Origin: Acanthosepion pharaonis
Taxonomy: Eukaryota; Mollusca; Cephalopoda; Sepiida; Sepiidae
Direction of reading: 5' to 3'
NCBI GenBank assembly: GCA_903632075.3
Contig: CAHIKZ030000582.1
Location: 295,001 to 359,000, forward strand
DNA: 64,000 nucleotides
Shown: piece after piece, positions 46,004 through 57,765 of the stretch
Layout: the number at the start of each line of letters is the position of its first letter
How positions within the stretch are numbered: the stretch's first letter is position 1
Position numbers and translations under genes: made by a program
Notes under the pieces: model-generated
What the model was told of the DNA's origin: nothing
Seen by the model: only the letters and a program-made list of their open reading frames with translations
The model's database searches: none

Positions 46004-47880
46004 TCATTTTAAACCCAAGCTAGGCAGAATGCCACTAGTACGCAGGGGGGTTACAGCGAGTGAGAGAAAGGATTGAGTATACGTGTGATGGAAGAAAGAT
46101 GGACGGGTTTCAAAAAGATAGCGATTGTCGTTGTATTTAAATTTTTGAAGACTGGAGTTGACAGGAAATGAAGTAAATGAAAGGGAGGTCAACAAGTAGG
46201 AAGTGCGAGAAAAAACTGTTGGAGGGTCAAAGTTAAATATTTTAAAAGTAAAAGGGTAGAACCTAGATGGCAATGTCGTGGCATACTTAAATTCATGCAG
46301 TCGCGACACCAGCGCAAAAAGCTCTTCAGAAGAGTTGCCATAAAAAAATATTTGTTTGAAAAGATAGTAGGAAGCCACCGCACGTCGATGAGAAAGTGAC
46401 TAAAGTCGAGATGCCAAGTCAGGATTAACTATATTACAGAGCTCTCTTTTGGATTTTGTCAAGAACCTCGAAATGGATAGCAGGAGCACCAGATTAAACA
46501 TGTATTCAATGCCCGGGCGAATAGTAGATTTGTAAGTATGCAAGTAGGACTCTGACGAGAAAAGATTTCTGGCACAATAAAATGACCCAACTTTTCATTA
46601 CAGTTGATGTAGTTATTGATTAGAATTTATTTCAAGTCAGTGGAAAATATGAGGCCAAGAAGTTGCAGTGTGTTGCTCATTAGGAGTCTAGCGCCAGTCA
46701 TGCGGATGGGAAGCAGAAAAGTTTCTCTACGTGGTTTAAATAAGAGCAGTTTTGTTTTGAAGGCCTTTAAAATTTACAAGCCATTTCCTGCCTCAGTTAA
46801 CTAGTGATTGGAGGTCTTTTTCAAGGCTAGGATCCAGATTTACTTTCTCAATTTTTCATCCTATACCGTAGCCCTGAATTTTTGTGTGCCAAACCGTGTC
46901 AAACGCCTTAGAGATAACTAGAGTCACAGCTCGAAATTGGTCGTTATTACCAAGAGCTTGATATAAAAATTCAGTGACGGCCCTTAGCACATAAGTGGTA
47001 GATCTGGCGAAACGGAAGCCATATTGTTTGTCCGTGAGGTAGGACTGAGGAGTGAGAAACTTAACCACTTCACCATTGATTAGATCCTCAGATACGTTGG
47101 ACAAAATCGGTAAGTGACTAAAAGGCGATAAATTGAGGGATCAGTGATTACACCAGATATATTATAACAAGAATTAAAGCGGATGATTTCCAAAAAATCA
47201 GGAAAGCATGAAGCAGCAAAACATTTGAAGAAGTGAATACGTTAGACTATAGTGGCCGAGTTTGAAGGTGAGAACCAAGAAGATGAATATAGTTTTACTT
47301 GGTATTTCCGTACTGGAATGAAAGTTTCGATGCTGGAGGAGATTTCAGAGGCGCATTTTTGAACACGATGATTAAAAAGGTAAGTCCAAGTAAACTTCGT
47401 GAAGGAAGTCACGGAGCGAATCCCAATCAGCTCCTTAATAAGATATTCTGTTGGTAGACGGTTATTGGCTGGTAGGTTTATAGAACGAGATGTTTATAGA
47501 TACCACATCATGTTTTAAATGGCAAAGCTGCAGAGTATAACATGAGTCAGTGAGGTGGATAAAGAAGAAACCATGAAGATAAGCGTGCTCATGAGTATCA
47601 TTAAGGAATCGCTTAGGGAGTCCGCCATTTTTTTGAGGCATTGAATTATTAATAAGTTCAGGGATTGGATGTCAGTGTGATTAAGCCTTCAAATATGGTG
47701 GGCATTACAGTCATCGAAAACAACTATATTTGTTAACGGATATAGACTTTTCTATATTATCAGAAATATTATCTAGCATACAACACTCATGGGAGGAAGG
47801 GGAACGGCAGAGAAAAAAGGGATGAACTTCTACTCCTGTCCAAGAGAAGTGGGTTGTAATGACCTAACGATAGGGGGGCC
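46004..47880 (-). mobile_element. Jockey/CR1-like LINE (EN to C-terminus, decayed)
   Basis: Reading the minus strand from high coordinates. Endonuclease end, about 47760-47690: NIVVFDDCNAHH, the GDFNAHH motif with Gly lost. Then GGLPKRFLNDTHEHAYLHG and GADWDSLRDFLHEVYLDLPF (about 47440-47360). RT: SNVSEDLINGEVVKFLTPQS, YLTDKQYGFRFARSTTYVL and VTLVISKAFDTVWHTKIQGYG (47104-46860; motif A aspartate replaced by Val-Ile-Ser context). C-terminal part: LLKSFLRWCRDCMNLSMPRH, LFETRPSFFHHTYTQSFLSL and GILPSLGLK (46378-46004). The segment with motifs B and C is missing between about 46860 and 46740. The protein is broken by many frameshifts. Confidence 0.78.
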
Positions 47881-48687
47881 TATTTACTCTTATTAAAAAA
47901 AGGTTACTAAATTTTAACTTCAAGTCGTGATATCCTTTAAAAATTCAAACAAGAATTACAAACATGGTAGATACTTCTGAAAGATATTTTAAAACATTCC
48001 TGGATTTGACTTACCCGTTAATTTTCAGAATGCACATTCAGCCAACTTATATGGAGAGTCGAACATCGGCGCACAAGAATATTTTAACCATGCGACGCTT
48101 AACTTATATTCTACTTTATTTTGGGACTTTTGGGTAATAATCTTTCTCTAGAGTTATGGAAGACATAGACAATGTGCAAGTAAACGAGTAAAAAAAAAAA
48201 TCACGATGGCTGTTAAATATTCAGATTAATTCTAATAAAATGATGACTAATTCAAATGTGAAATTTAAACTAAAAAGACAATAAGATATATCCTGTTTTA
48301 AATATTACGTTTTTAAACCTTTGTATGTTGACGAAACAGACACATCTTGATCGCATTTGATTGCATTCTGCTTAAATAGTTGAGTTTGTTTACCTTCCAA
48401 AAATTTTGATTAAAATTAATTCACAGAGATTTACAAACGAATAACGAGCAAAACAATGATCTAAATATGAAATAATATTAATTATAATATAATAATATAA
48501 GCAAACTTCAGGTTTATTCCAATCGCATGCTATGGGGAATATAAAGTGAATTTGAAACTTAATGAATGAAATGATTGAAAAAATTATTAATCATAGGATT
48601 TGCAGTTATTATTAATGAATATAATTAACTACCACCGAATATTATTATATTATAATAACGAATGACCTCCAAATTAATGCTTTAAAC
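47881..48687. other. No gene or repeat recognised
   Basis: AT-rich sequence without a supportable feature. Confidence 0.45.
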
Positions 48688-49243
48688 TAAACCCTTGGGT
48701 AAAATAAGTGAAACACAACGAATAATTACGTTATTTTTTACTTTTTCGTATTTTTCCAATGAAACATGACACAGTGCACATGTTAGTACTTTGTTTGTCC
48801 ATTCCACCAACTCGTTCCTTGCAGATTCACCACAGATTCTGGATTGGATTTAAATCTGGAGATTTTTCGGGTCAGTCTATAATAATTTGATTTGCTCACT
48901 GGTAAGGCTTTCCAGTGTGTTTGTGCAGCGTTACAACTTTCGCCCGCTTACTTGGAGTAAAGTCCATCGCAGACAATGGCTGTAGGACAATTATCGACAG
49001 TCGAGACAACATTGTTAAAAAAACTGATTCAATCACGGATGATGCAATTTTTTTCAAGGCCAAACAACTTTCATCATACACCCCGAAAATAGATTCATAT
49101 TACTGCACACCACTACAAATGATGTAATTTGAGGAAAAATAGAAATCAATTACACCTTCTTACTCCAGTAGGTCTAAAACTGACCGTATTGTAAAAGAAA
49201 TGAAACAAAAGCGGTTGTTTGAATTAATTTGCACAAGGGTGTA
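48688..49243 (-). mobile_element. Non-autonomous Tc1-like element, 556 bp (copy 2)
   Basis: Outer TA dinucleotides with inverted ends TACACCCTTGTGCAAATTAA (from 49243) and TAAACCCTTGGGTAAAATAA (from 48688). The inside reads MDFTPSKRAKVVTLHKHT (about 48967-48914, minus), the start of a transposase, joined to its end. Homologous throughout to 19382-19842, but about 100 bp longer in the region before the transposase start. No catalytic domain. Confidence 0.85.
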
Positions 49244-51105
49244 TTAAGAGGAATTAATTAACAAGACTAACAGCATATATATTACTAACTCTGGATGATA
49301 CTTAAAGACTAATTATCTAAGTTATTGAAAGAAGGTCTGGACAATATCAATAGAAATAATCGCGTTAAATCTTCAATCATTCTTATTAGAATACTATTTG
49401 TCGACTAATCTAGCATAAAAATAAAAGATAATTAGCCTACTTAACTTAATAAGTAATAAACACATGTTTAATTTCCTAAAAATATTTTGGTTACGTTCGA
49501 ATAATAGCATTCTGTAACTTGATGACAATGGCGCATTTAGCCTGGCGGCTTCTTAAAATTAATAAGCAGTACAGTTTGGATTCCTATTGACAAGCACATT
49601 TTCTTTGATAAATATTTCGATATCTTTGACGTAGATATTGATGACACTATTTAAATTCAGATATATATCTACACAAACGTGTACCTACTAAATATTGCGT
49701 TCAGAATGAGAAATATTGGGTTGAAAGATATAATAATTGCCTAAATCTTATGTAAGTAACATTTGGGTACAAAAATACTTCAGCAATTGTTGATTTCAAA
49801 ATAACCTATCGAGTAATATTCATATCCGGATTTAGTTAATTGAGCCTTACTTTGTAGTAATATTAACTGGTATGATAATTTTAAATGAATTTCTGACGTG
49901 AATGTGATTTTCTGAAGAATGGAAAATCCAATCGGGATGCACGTTTTCGGTAATGAAACCTTCTATCTCTGTGCCGTATTATTGCATCGACTAGAAACCA
50001 GGGAGGTTAGCCCAAACGTATGTACACACTAAATACCATATTTATGGAATACTATAATTTTGTACCACCGCCTCGCCCTATATGGTGATATCGCTTTTTG
50101 AGATAATACAGATTTTTATTATCGGCCGGAGGAGAATGAAATATTTTTATTAGTTTATGAAAACGCCACCCAGTCTGGGAAATCCCTTTCTTAGATCGTA
50201 TCCAATTAGCGATAAACTGTTTGACAAATACCGCGTGTAAAAGAAACCGAGATCGTCATTTCGGTCACGTACGAAAAGGACAATTTAAATGATATTTTGA
50301 ACACTCATTATACTGGAAAAGAATCATTCAGTTGACATTCCTAATAAAAGACAGAAATAATAATCTATTTCTTTAGTTTCATTCAACTTGGACGAAGCAA
50401 GACTAAATAAAGGAAAGGAAGGTTTCATTTCCCCAATCCCTCAAGTATCTCTTGCCTAAAAAGTAAGCATTCGAAAAATTCACTTGGCACAAACACTAGC
50501 CTCTGGTATCCTAAACCATTTCACTGCCACAAGACGCATTATTTTCATTAAACTACACGAGAATTATAGTTTTTTCCATCAGTCTAGTAAATCCAGATTT
50601 TCTAGAAAGCTGCTAAAGTTTAATTGAATGACATTCATCACTCATACATGTGTATCTACATTGCAGGCCATAAAAATGTGCAAATTACACAATGAATGAT
50701 GGCTTTTAAATAAATCGTACATCAATTAAATCGCATTTTTGCCAGATTTGGTATGAAATGTTTAGTGTGTAGGGATGCTTTATAAATAAAAGCTTCCATT
50801 AGAAAGCCTTTCTCATTTAACCAGGATCAAACTAAGCATTTGGTTAAAAAAATAAACATCGCATATGGAGATGCTTAAATATTACAAGTAACAATAAACA
50901 CAAATATCTACTTGACTAACAAGCAAGAATATTTATTAGTTAATCGATTTCGAAAGGTTTACCCGAATTTAATGCCATCTTTTGGTTCACATTGGACTAC
51001 ACGCGTAGTTGTAGAACGGAAAGAAAATGTTATTGAGGGGTTGATTTAACTGCTATGGCATGGACGGTCTTACATAATGATTATTCCAGCAAATGGAACG
51101 TATAA
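49244..51105. other. No gene or repeat recognised
   Basis: About 1.9 kb of AT-rich sequence without known repeats by eye; it may be single-copy. Confidence 0.4.
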
Positions 51106-51108
51106 TAG

Positions 51109-51109
<1 letters not shown>

Positions 51110-51146
<37 letters not shown>
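51110..51146. repeat. (TA)n microsatellite
   Basis: TA run of about 18 units. Confidence 0.95.
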
Positions 51147-51147
<1 letters not shown>

Positions 51148-51220
51148 CAGGTGTAACAGCAAAATTGTCCAAATCGTGTAATAGTATGGAATATTTGTTT
51201 ATCCCTCAAAATTGTTAATA

Positions 51221-51224
<4 letters not shown>

Positions 51225-51253
<29 letters not shown>
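51225..51253 (+). repeat. Poly-A tract
   Basis: About 29 A residues. A CTGAAGATGGC tail-like motif lies just downstream on the minus strand (51306-51316). Confidence 0.95.
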
Positions 51254-51768
51254 TAAAAACTAATTGAGTTTCTTTATTCCCAGTTTTCAAATAAGACGTT
51301 TAGCCATCTTCAGGCCATTTTTTCGTAAGAATTACTGGAGAACCCCTCGAGTTATTCAGCTAGAAAGGGAACAGGTTAAAATCGTTTTGTGTCCGCCCCA
51401 CCATGTCTTCGTAACTGAGCAATAGTGAGAGGAAAGCAGTAATTCAGACATTCAGTAATGGTGTCAACATTCATACTCTGGCTTCCAACTTCAAAGCCCA
51501 TTCAAGAACTGTGAAGAGAACCGGGAGTAAGTTTCAAAAAGAGGAAACAGTAGAGAGGAAAACTGGATCAGGAGGTCACAACAGCAAGTGGCATCAAGTT
51601 TGCAACATGATTTCAAGTTAAATACATTCTTATTGTTCAAAGTAGTGGTGTTATAAAAACTTCGGGGAATTTCAGTAAAATATCTCTAACTGTTTATATC
51701 TCTGAGATGAGGTATTATGATTACTTATATTATTTACAATAATTTATATACTCTACCGTTACATATAT

Positions 51769-51952
<184 letters not shown>

Positions 51953-51957
51953 CTTTT

Positions 51958-52110
51958 CTTTAAAACACAAAGACAAAGAATTAGACCGAGCTTAATGGTT
52001 AGAATCTCCGGCTGACACCAATTCAGTCGGGTTTCGATCCTAGCTAGAGGCAACCGGATGTCTAGCCACACTGATGAGCTGTGAAACAGCGAAACAGTCT
52101 GTCTGTGGAT
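51958..52110 (+). mobile_element. tRNA-like head fused to hammerhead ribozyme (SINE-like unit)
   Basis: 51983-52058 is tRNA-like: GAGCTTAATGGTTAGAATCT as A box and GGGTTTCGATCCT (52029-52041) as B box, with a GGCTGAC...GTCGG anticodon-arm-like pairing between them. Eight bases after this head a complete hammerhead starts (52066-52108). (TA)n follows at 52117. The unit would have an RNA polymerase III promoter and a transcript that cuts itself near its 3' end. No poly-A tail and no second full copy are seen here. Confidence 0.7.
52066..52108 (+). ncRNA. Hammerhead ribozyme, minimal type I, perfect consensus
   Basis: Stem I: CCACA 52066-52070 with TGTGG 52104-52108. Core CTGATGA 52071-52077. 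Stem II: GCTGT 52078-52082 with ACAGC 52086-52090, loop GAA. GAA 52091-52093. Stem III: ACA 52094-52096 with TGT 52100-52102, loop GTC. Cleavage base C 52103, giving the GTC triplet usual for hammerheads. Every invariant position (CUGANGA, GAA, A15.1-U16.1, C17) is met and all pairs are Watson-Crick, in 43 nt. Very short stem III is typical of type I hammerheads linked to retroelements. Activity may need dimeric transcripts or ligand helices, as known for such minimal forms. Confidence 0.88.
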
Positions 52111-52114
52111 GACG

Positions 52115-52116
<2 letters not shown>

Positions 52117-52168
<52 letters not shown>
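52117..52168. repeat. (TA)n microsatellite
   Basis: TA run of about 26 units directly after the ribozyme unit. Confidence 0.97.
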
Positions 52169-52170
<2 letters not shown>

Positions 52171-52200
52171 GGGATAATTCTTTGTCTTTGTGTTTTAAAG
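52169..52200 (-). repeat. 32-bp motif, inverted third copy
   Basis: Complement reads CTTTAAAACACAAAGACAAA then GAATTATCCCGAA. With 51958-51989 it forms an inverted repeat enclosing the ribozyme unit. Confidence 0.9.
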
Positions 52201-53024
52201 ATACGATACTCTACCGTTACAACTGCAAAAAAGATTAAACATTTCATTTTCAAAGTGCACGTATTAAATGTTTCTAAAAAGTATTCAACCGTTATTGCAG
52301 TTGCAGTTCATTTCAAATTGCAGACAGTTAATAAGAAATGTCTCACAGGATACATATGACAAATTTTCTTGAAAGGTGCGTACCATGTTAAAAACGGCTA
52401 ATTGTTTACATAATTGACTCCGTATACAAATACGTTTTTTAATCAACAATATTGCTTAATTTGAATGAAAGCTGCAACGAACGCAGGTCAATATGCAAAT
52501 TAGTTATCTGATGCAGTGTGAAAATTATGATGCTTAGATTAAAATAAAATGGTACTCCTGTTCTTTGGAAACTTAACTGTGGCACGCTGCACTATTCAAA
52601 TCTCATGCTTGCATGTGGTCGGAGTGTCATTGTATCGCTGAGCACCTGAATACTTCCTTCCACCTATCGGAGTGGAATTCATCTATTCGCAGCGTGCCTC
52701 TGGGAAATGAACTTGATAGAACCCACCTCTCTCCAGTTCAAATCACAAGGGAAGATTTACAACTTGAAGGCTTGCAATAGTCGTCATCACGTAGCCGTTC
52801 CTTTTGTCAGGGCAAGCATTCGTTCTGGCCGCTGACTTCGAATGAGGAAGAGATATTGTGTTAACACAGTACTCAGCTGCCCTGAGTATGACGACATTCA
52901 GCTGCATGGTCTCTCATCGGGAGGTTTATGAGGTGTAGATCCGACTCTCAATTGCTGTTGTTCCCAGGCCTACTCTGACCCGGGGTGGTAGCACCTGCTA
53001 GTGTCGCAGTTATGGGTAAACAAT
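52201..53024. other. No gene recognised
   Basis: 52560-53020 is somewhat richer in GC than its surroundings and may be an unrecognised repeat. No frame or RNA gene is supported. Confidence 0.4.
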
Positions 53025-53235
53025 TAACCCCTCAAATTGTGGTCGAAACATCACAAAAGTATAAAAATACATTTTTTATAGTAAAAAATACCAGTAATAC
53101 ATTTTCATAGTTGAAAATAATTTCCAACGATACATTTTTGAAAAAAAAAATACCTGTAATATTTTTTTTGTTAAAGAAATTAATAATGATCCCGAGAAAA
53201 TTACATTTCGACATTAAATGACCCATAAGAAATTG
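53025..53235 (-). repeat. Dispersed repeat with AAAATGTATTT sub-repeats (copy 2)
   Basis: Reverse complement collinear with 13290-13460: TGGGTCATTTAATGTCGAAA first, then AAAATGTATT and CTGGTATTTTTTAC blocks and TGTATTTTTATACTTTTG. Confidence 0.6.
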
Positions 53236-53295
53236 ATATGCCACTCAACAGACAAACCTCCTTCCAGCACTCAGCTGCATATATAGCAATGGTGT

Positions 53296-53432
53296 CGGGC
53301 ACCTCGACGTGGTGTAATGGTTAGAAAGCTTGTCTTGCTAGATCAATTACGACTGAGTAGTGAGTTCGATCCCCACTGGGTGCCCCATACTTTCGGCCTT
53401 GTGCCACATCTAAGCCGGGCTTAGAAAATCAC
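53296..53432 (+). mobile_element. tRNA-derived SINE with 14-bp target-site duplication (copy 3)
   Basis: 137 bp flanked by perfect TATAGCAATGGTGT repeats (53282-53295 and 53433-53446). Head GGGCACCTCGACGTGGTGTA with A box GTGTAATGGTTAGAAAGC; B box GAGTTCGATCCCC; then GGGTGCCCCATACTTTCGGC. The GGGCACC start can pair with GGTGCCC after the B box, as in a tRNA acceptor stem. The clean duplication suggests a comparatively recent insertion. Confidence 0.93.
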
Positions 53433-53446
53433 TATAGCAATGGTGT

Positions 53447-56400
53447 TTAGCCTATCCCAATGTGCTAGATTGTCCTTGAAAATTCAAGAAGTCTCATTTG
53501 CCATTTGACAAGTCTTGATTTTGATCGTACTTGGTTGTTTAACCGACTTTCTCACGAGAAAGCTTCGGCGGTGTATCAGTTTAATCATCGATGATCCGAC
53601 CATGAGACAGAAAATATTACATTACCTCATGGCAGTAACAGAGAATCAGTTAAATGGTGCGATTAGTTAAGCGGTTAGGATTATTCTTCCGTTGCAGATT
53701 TCGATGTTTACCTAATGCCCCAATAAAAGTCTTCAAACATTCGTCTTTTATAAAATGCACTCCCGAAATAATGCTTACCCGATCACTACGATCTTGACCT
53801 CTTCATGTTTAGGTTCAGTCGTTATCTATCATACATATTCTTATATGTTATACTTACTTGCACTTTTTACGCCATCACAACTTCATTCAGTAAGTTTATA
53901 CTTTGACAGCGTATTGATTCTTTTACTGGGCCATCAATATTATAAAATACCATTTCTATTATGATTTACTTACGAAATACTGAACACGAGGGCGTGATAA
54001 AAACTATGTGATAAAACTATGTAAAAATTGCATATTTTAAAAATATATATAAAAAAAAATGTCGTTCTAAGATGATATAAATGTTATAATGAACCTGTTA
54101 AAATTGGACTTCAAACAGAGAACGCGCCTTCTTCAGAATCGAGTCTACTAAATCTGATTTTTGTTTTAACTTCATCTATGATATTTGTCAATGTCAGTAG
54201 CTAAAATGGATTTAGCCAAAGAGCAAACGAGACTTATGCATAACATTGACGTTAATCTGCTTTGATTTGATAAGTGGGATTGTCCTTGAAACGTCAGTTT
54301 TATAAACTTAGTTAAACCCTTCCTTCAGTAGATGTTTTTTTCTTCGTGAAGATATTTGAGAATAACTCATATAACACTATCTATTCTTATAACTTCATAA
54401 GAAAAAAAAAACAAACAAACAACGTATCCACGAATAAGAATAACTGAAAAAGGTTAAAAAAACGGATATATAGTAATTTGAACAAGAGGAAATATAAGAA
54501 CTATAAACAGAAATAGTACAAAAATAATACTACTTTTACAGCAAATGCTATTGATAATTCGAACATATGAAACGAAACTAGACAATTCGATGTTTACTGA
54601 GATTACTAGAAACGTTAGCTGTGGCGTCATGTGGCCTTCGGTCTGACTGAGGAGTTAATTCTGTTTGGAAAAGACGTCAAATCCTATTACCGAATAACAA
54701 TGACACATAATGAAATAAATGAGGCCGACAGAAATAAACAAGCATACATTACGATCTGGAGACAACGAGGCGTGGCAAGCGAATTAGATCACACAGGCAA
54801 ATTAAGTCAGCATCAACAGAAATTTGTCCTTGGAAATCACGAGTGTAAAACTATTTGGAACATCAAAACTGAGGCCAATAACCGTAACCAGTAAAGGAGC
54901 AAATATTCCGTTGTTGCAGATAACTTCTTGCTTTCAGAATGTCTATATCTTCAAATAAAAAAAAGAGAACGTGGAAATGACATGGACTCGCTTAATACCT
55001 TGAACAGGACTTGGCACATGCATGTGCAGTACCTGTCTTACCGTAGATCATGCAAGGATATACTTTGCATTCAGTGTTTTTAAGAGATCCTAGGTAGAGC
55101 TTTGACCTGATAAATGAACTAGCCGTCTACTGATGACCTACTCGATTCGCCAGCTGCTCCTGTGATAAATATGTAAAACCCAACGCAACGAAGAGCAAGT
55201 ATAGTCTGTAAGATATCACAGGCACGAAAGTAACGACCACGTTTCGGATAAAGACGTGGGTGTTGCGCGACGAAATGGTTAACAATCTAAAATGAAAAAA
55301 AAATCTTATGCCAGTTACGAGAGATTTAGTTTCGGTTTTACAGTAAGCAGCATGACGATATATTATTATATATGTGAAAATTATGCTTAGAGTCAATAGA
55401 GTACTGGAAATTGATTGAAAAACACCTGCAAAATCATTGGAAGAATTCTCAAAGGAAATACGACAATGTTAAACAGGAATATTCCGCAAAGTAATGAAAA
55501 TAGAATAATTGGGCATTAATCTTCAGTACTTAATAACCAATGCTATGAAGCAACAATAAGAAATGATCCTTAGATTCATGTATACACACATTACGTATGT
55601 ATGTATGAGCAAGCCTCTTCCATTTTTAGTTATCTAGATTTGATAAGTACTTACACAATCCCAACTCCACAATATAAAAACGAAAGATAATACACTCATT
55701 TTAAGAAAAAAAAAACTAGTTGTAAAAGACGTGCAAACAACTCTTAATAAAAAAAAACTGAAAGATCTACACTGAGCAATAATTGCTTTGAAATGGGTCT
55801 TGGTATCTGGACTATATTTTGAATACTCAGTAAAAACTTCAATACGAATTAACATTTCTCTCCCACAATATACTATCAGAAAAAAATATTTTAATGAGAA
55901 TGCATTTATTACTGTACTCAAATAAGATGATATAGAAATCAAGAACTTCATATTGTAGAAATGAAAGTTACCCCGTACCCAGGAAAATGGCTCACTTATT
56001 AGCCGAAATAGATCGGAGCAATAATCACTGCAGACATTTCCAATACATTCTTATTTCACATAAAAGAAAACACTGTAAGGACTCTAGAAAAACTGAATAA
56101 GTTAACCGATAAAAAATGTCCTCTCTAATGTCATATCTCTAATAATGATTATGCAACAAGATGATAACATCCTGTTTTAACATTTGAACATCAACTTAGA
56201 CATCTGGCGGCTGCAATGCGTTCGACGGTGAGACGTTGGCTTAGCTCATATCAGTGTAGTGATTACCTTATTATTCTATACATTGGACGAGTTACAAGAA
56301 AGTAGTTAACACACCCCATAAAAGCAGGAGATTCGAGAGACATCGCATTTGAATCCAGATGAATAACTTAACTTAGGATTTGTTTCTTAGCTTCGTGATA

Positions 56401-56505
56401 ATAAAATTCACACCTTCTGAGAAAGTGAGTAACTGTCAGAATTTAAAGGGGAATAATTTCTCCGCAAGCTTTTTACCATTTGTGCTTATATAATAATTGA
56501 TTTCT
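53447..56505. other. No gene recognised; one tail motif
   Basis: The minus strand near 54125-54145 has CTGAAGAAGGCGCGTTC and then TTTGAAGTCC, a repeat-tail motif. The 87-residue frame at 54631-54894 is not low-complexity but has no family resemblance I can name; I do not call it a gene. Confidence 0.4.
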
Positions 56506-56506
56506 A

Positions 56507-56507
<1 letters not shown>

Positions 56508-56577
<70 letters not shown>
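56508..56577. repeat. (TA)n microsatellite
   Basis: TA run of about 34 units. Confidence 0.97.
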
Positions 56578-56578
<1 letters not shown>

Positions 56579-57155
56579 CATGAATCATTCATACAAAAAA
56601 CAGATATAGATTCGTGTAATGTAAATTGAATTGCACCACATACTTGATATATATATACATGATATAACCCGGGAATGTGTGCATAAATTCTTTCATGAGA
56701 AAGGACCATGGAGCTCAGGTGCGGGCGATCTGTAAATACACTGGTTCATGACCTAGCACACTCTAATCTCATTGAGAGCGATGGGCCCCTTAAAATCGAC
56801 CTAGATGAAGGAACACTAATGTAAGTCCCGAGACTTGGCAGCATACGATTATATTGACTGGTTACAAAATGGGCCCATCCTACTCTTGCTTAGACAGAGT
56901 GCACTACCTTTCTGCTTTCCAAATTTCATGAAGGAACATAACATATGTTGATAGGGTGGGAGCGTCATGTTCGACTACGAGGTTGCAACCATGTGTGTGT
57001 GTGTGTGTGTGTACACACTGAGAATTAACTCCAGTCACTGCGGTAAAATCTTAAATGTGGTTAGACTAATAGTATATCGAGTTGTAGAACGATGCATGTT
57101 TTATATTTGTGACATTTTGATAAAATAAATATAAGTTTTTTTAAGTAATGGAAAA
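56578..57155. other. No gene; (TG)n at 56995-57012
   Basis: A short TG run only. 56700-56960 is locally GC-richer and may be an unrecognised repeat. Confidence 0.4.
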
Positions 57156-57157
57156 TG

Positions 57158-57765
57158 GGAATTAATCTTTTTTTTTTAATCATTTCCCCCCGGGCAAGAC
57201 ATTAAACGCACTGAGACAGAAAGGGCAATGTTTACTGAGTGAAAGGATGAGAAGAAAAAACAATTAAGAGGGAGAGAACAATAAAAGGACGGGGATTAAT
57301 ATAAAAAAAGATAAAGATTGATATTGCATTGGAATTTTTGAAGGCGATAGTTGATGGGAAAACAAGAAGCCGGAAGAGTGTCCCAAAAACGAGAAGTGCG
57401 AGAGAATCTGTTAGCATAGAATCGACAGTTGCCTGTAAGTGATGAGAGCTTGCTACCAGTGTAGTGCTGTACTTAATGTCAAGGTAGTTAAGAGAGAATC
57501 TCATCAGACTAGTCACCATAGAAATATTTAAACTAAAAGCTTAGAGGAAGACCGTTACTTTGGTGGACATGTTAACTGAAGCCGATATATCAGGCCAGAA
57601 CCAATAACATTGTATATTATCTTTGGATTTTATCTAGAATCTAAATACATAGCAGAGCAGCAGACCAGATGTAACAGTAATATTCAATACATGGTCGAAT
57701 GGCTTAAGATTCTGATGAGAGAAAAATGGTTAGCATTGCAACAGTAGTTGAGATAAAATAAAACG
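57158..57765 (-). mobile_element. Jockey/CR1-like LINE C-terminal fragment
   Basis: Minus strand: HQNLKPFDHVLNITVTSG, then VTSLMRFSLNYLDIKYSTTL, ADSM-like residues, LALLVFGTLFRLLVFPSTIA and INPRPFIVLSLLIVFSSHPF. The PFDHVL...C/SG, FW.LPS-like and final F...N..F blocks match the other Jockey/CR1-like copies at 46.0 and 32.3 kb. Confidence 0.65.

Noticed and set aside
53296..53370. Functional tRNA gene
   Set aside because: A and B boxes fit, but the D and anticodon arms do not fold cleanly and the unit is a repeated SINE with target-site duplications.
54631..54894. 87-residue frame of ordinary composition
   Set aside because: No family resemblance, no splice or promoter context; length is within chance for this many bases.
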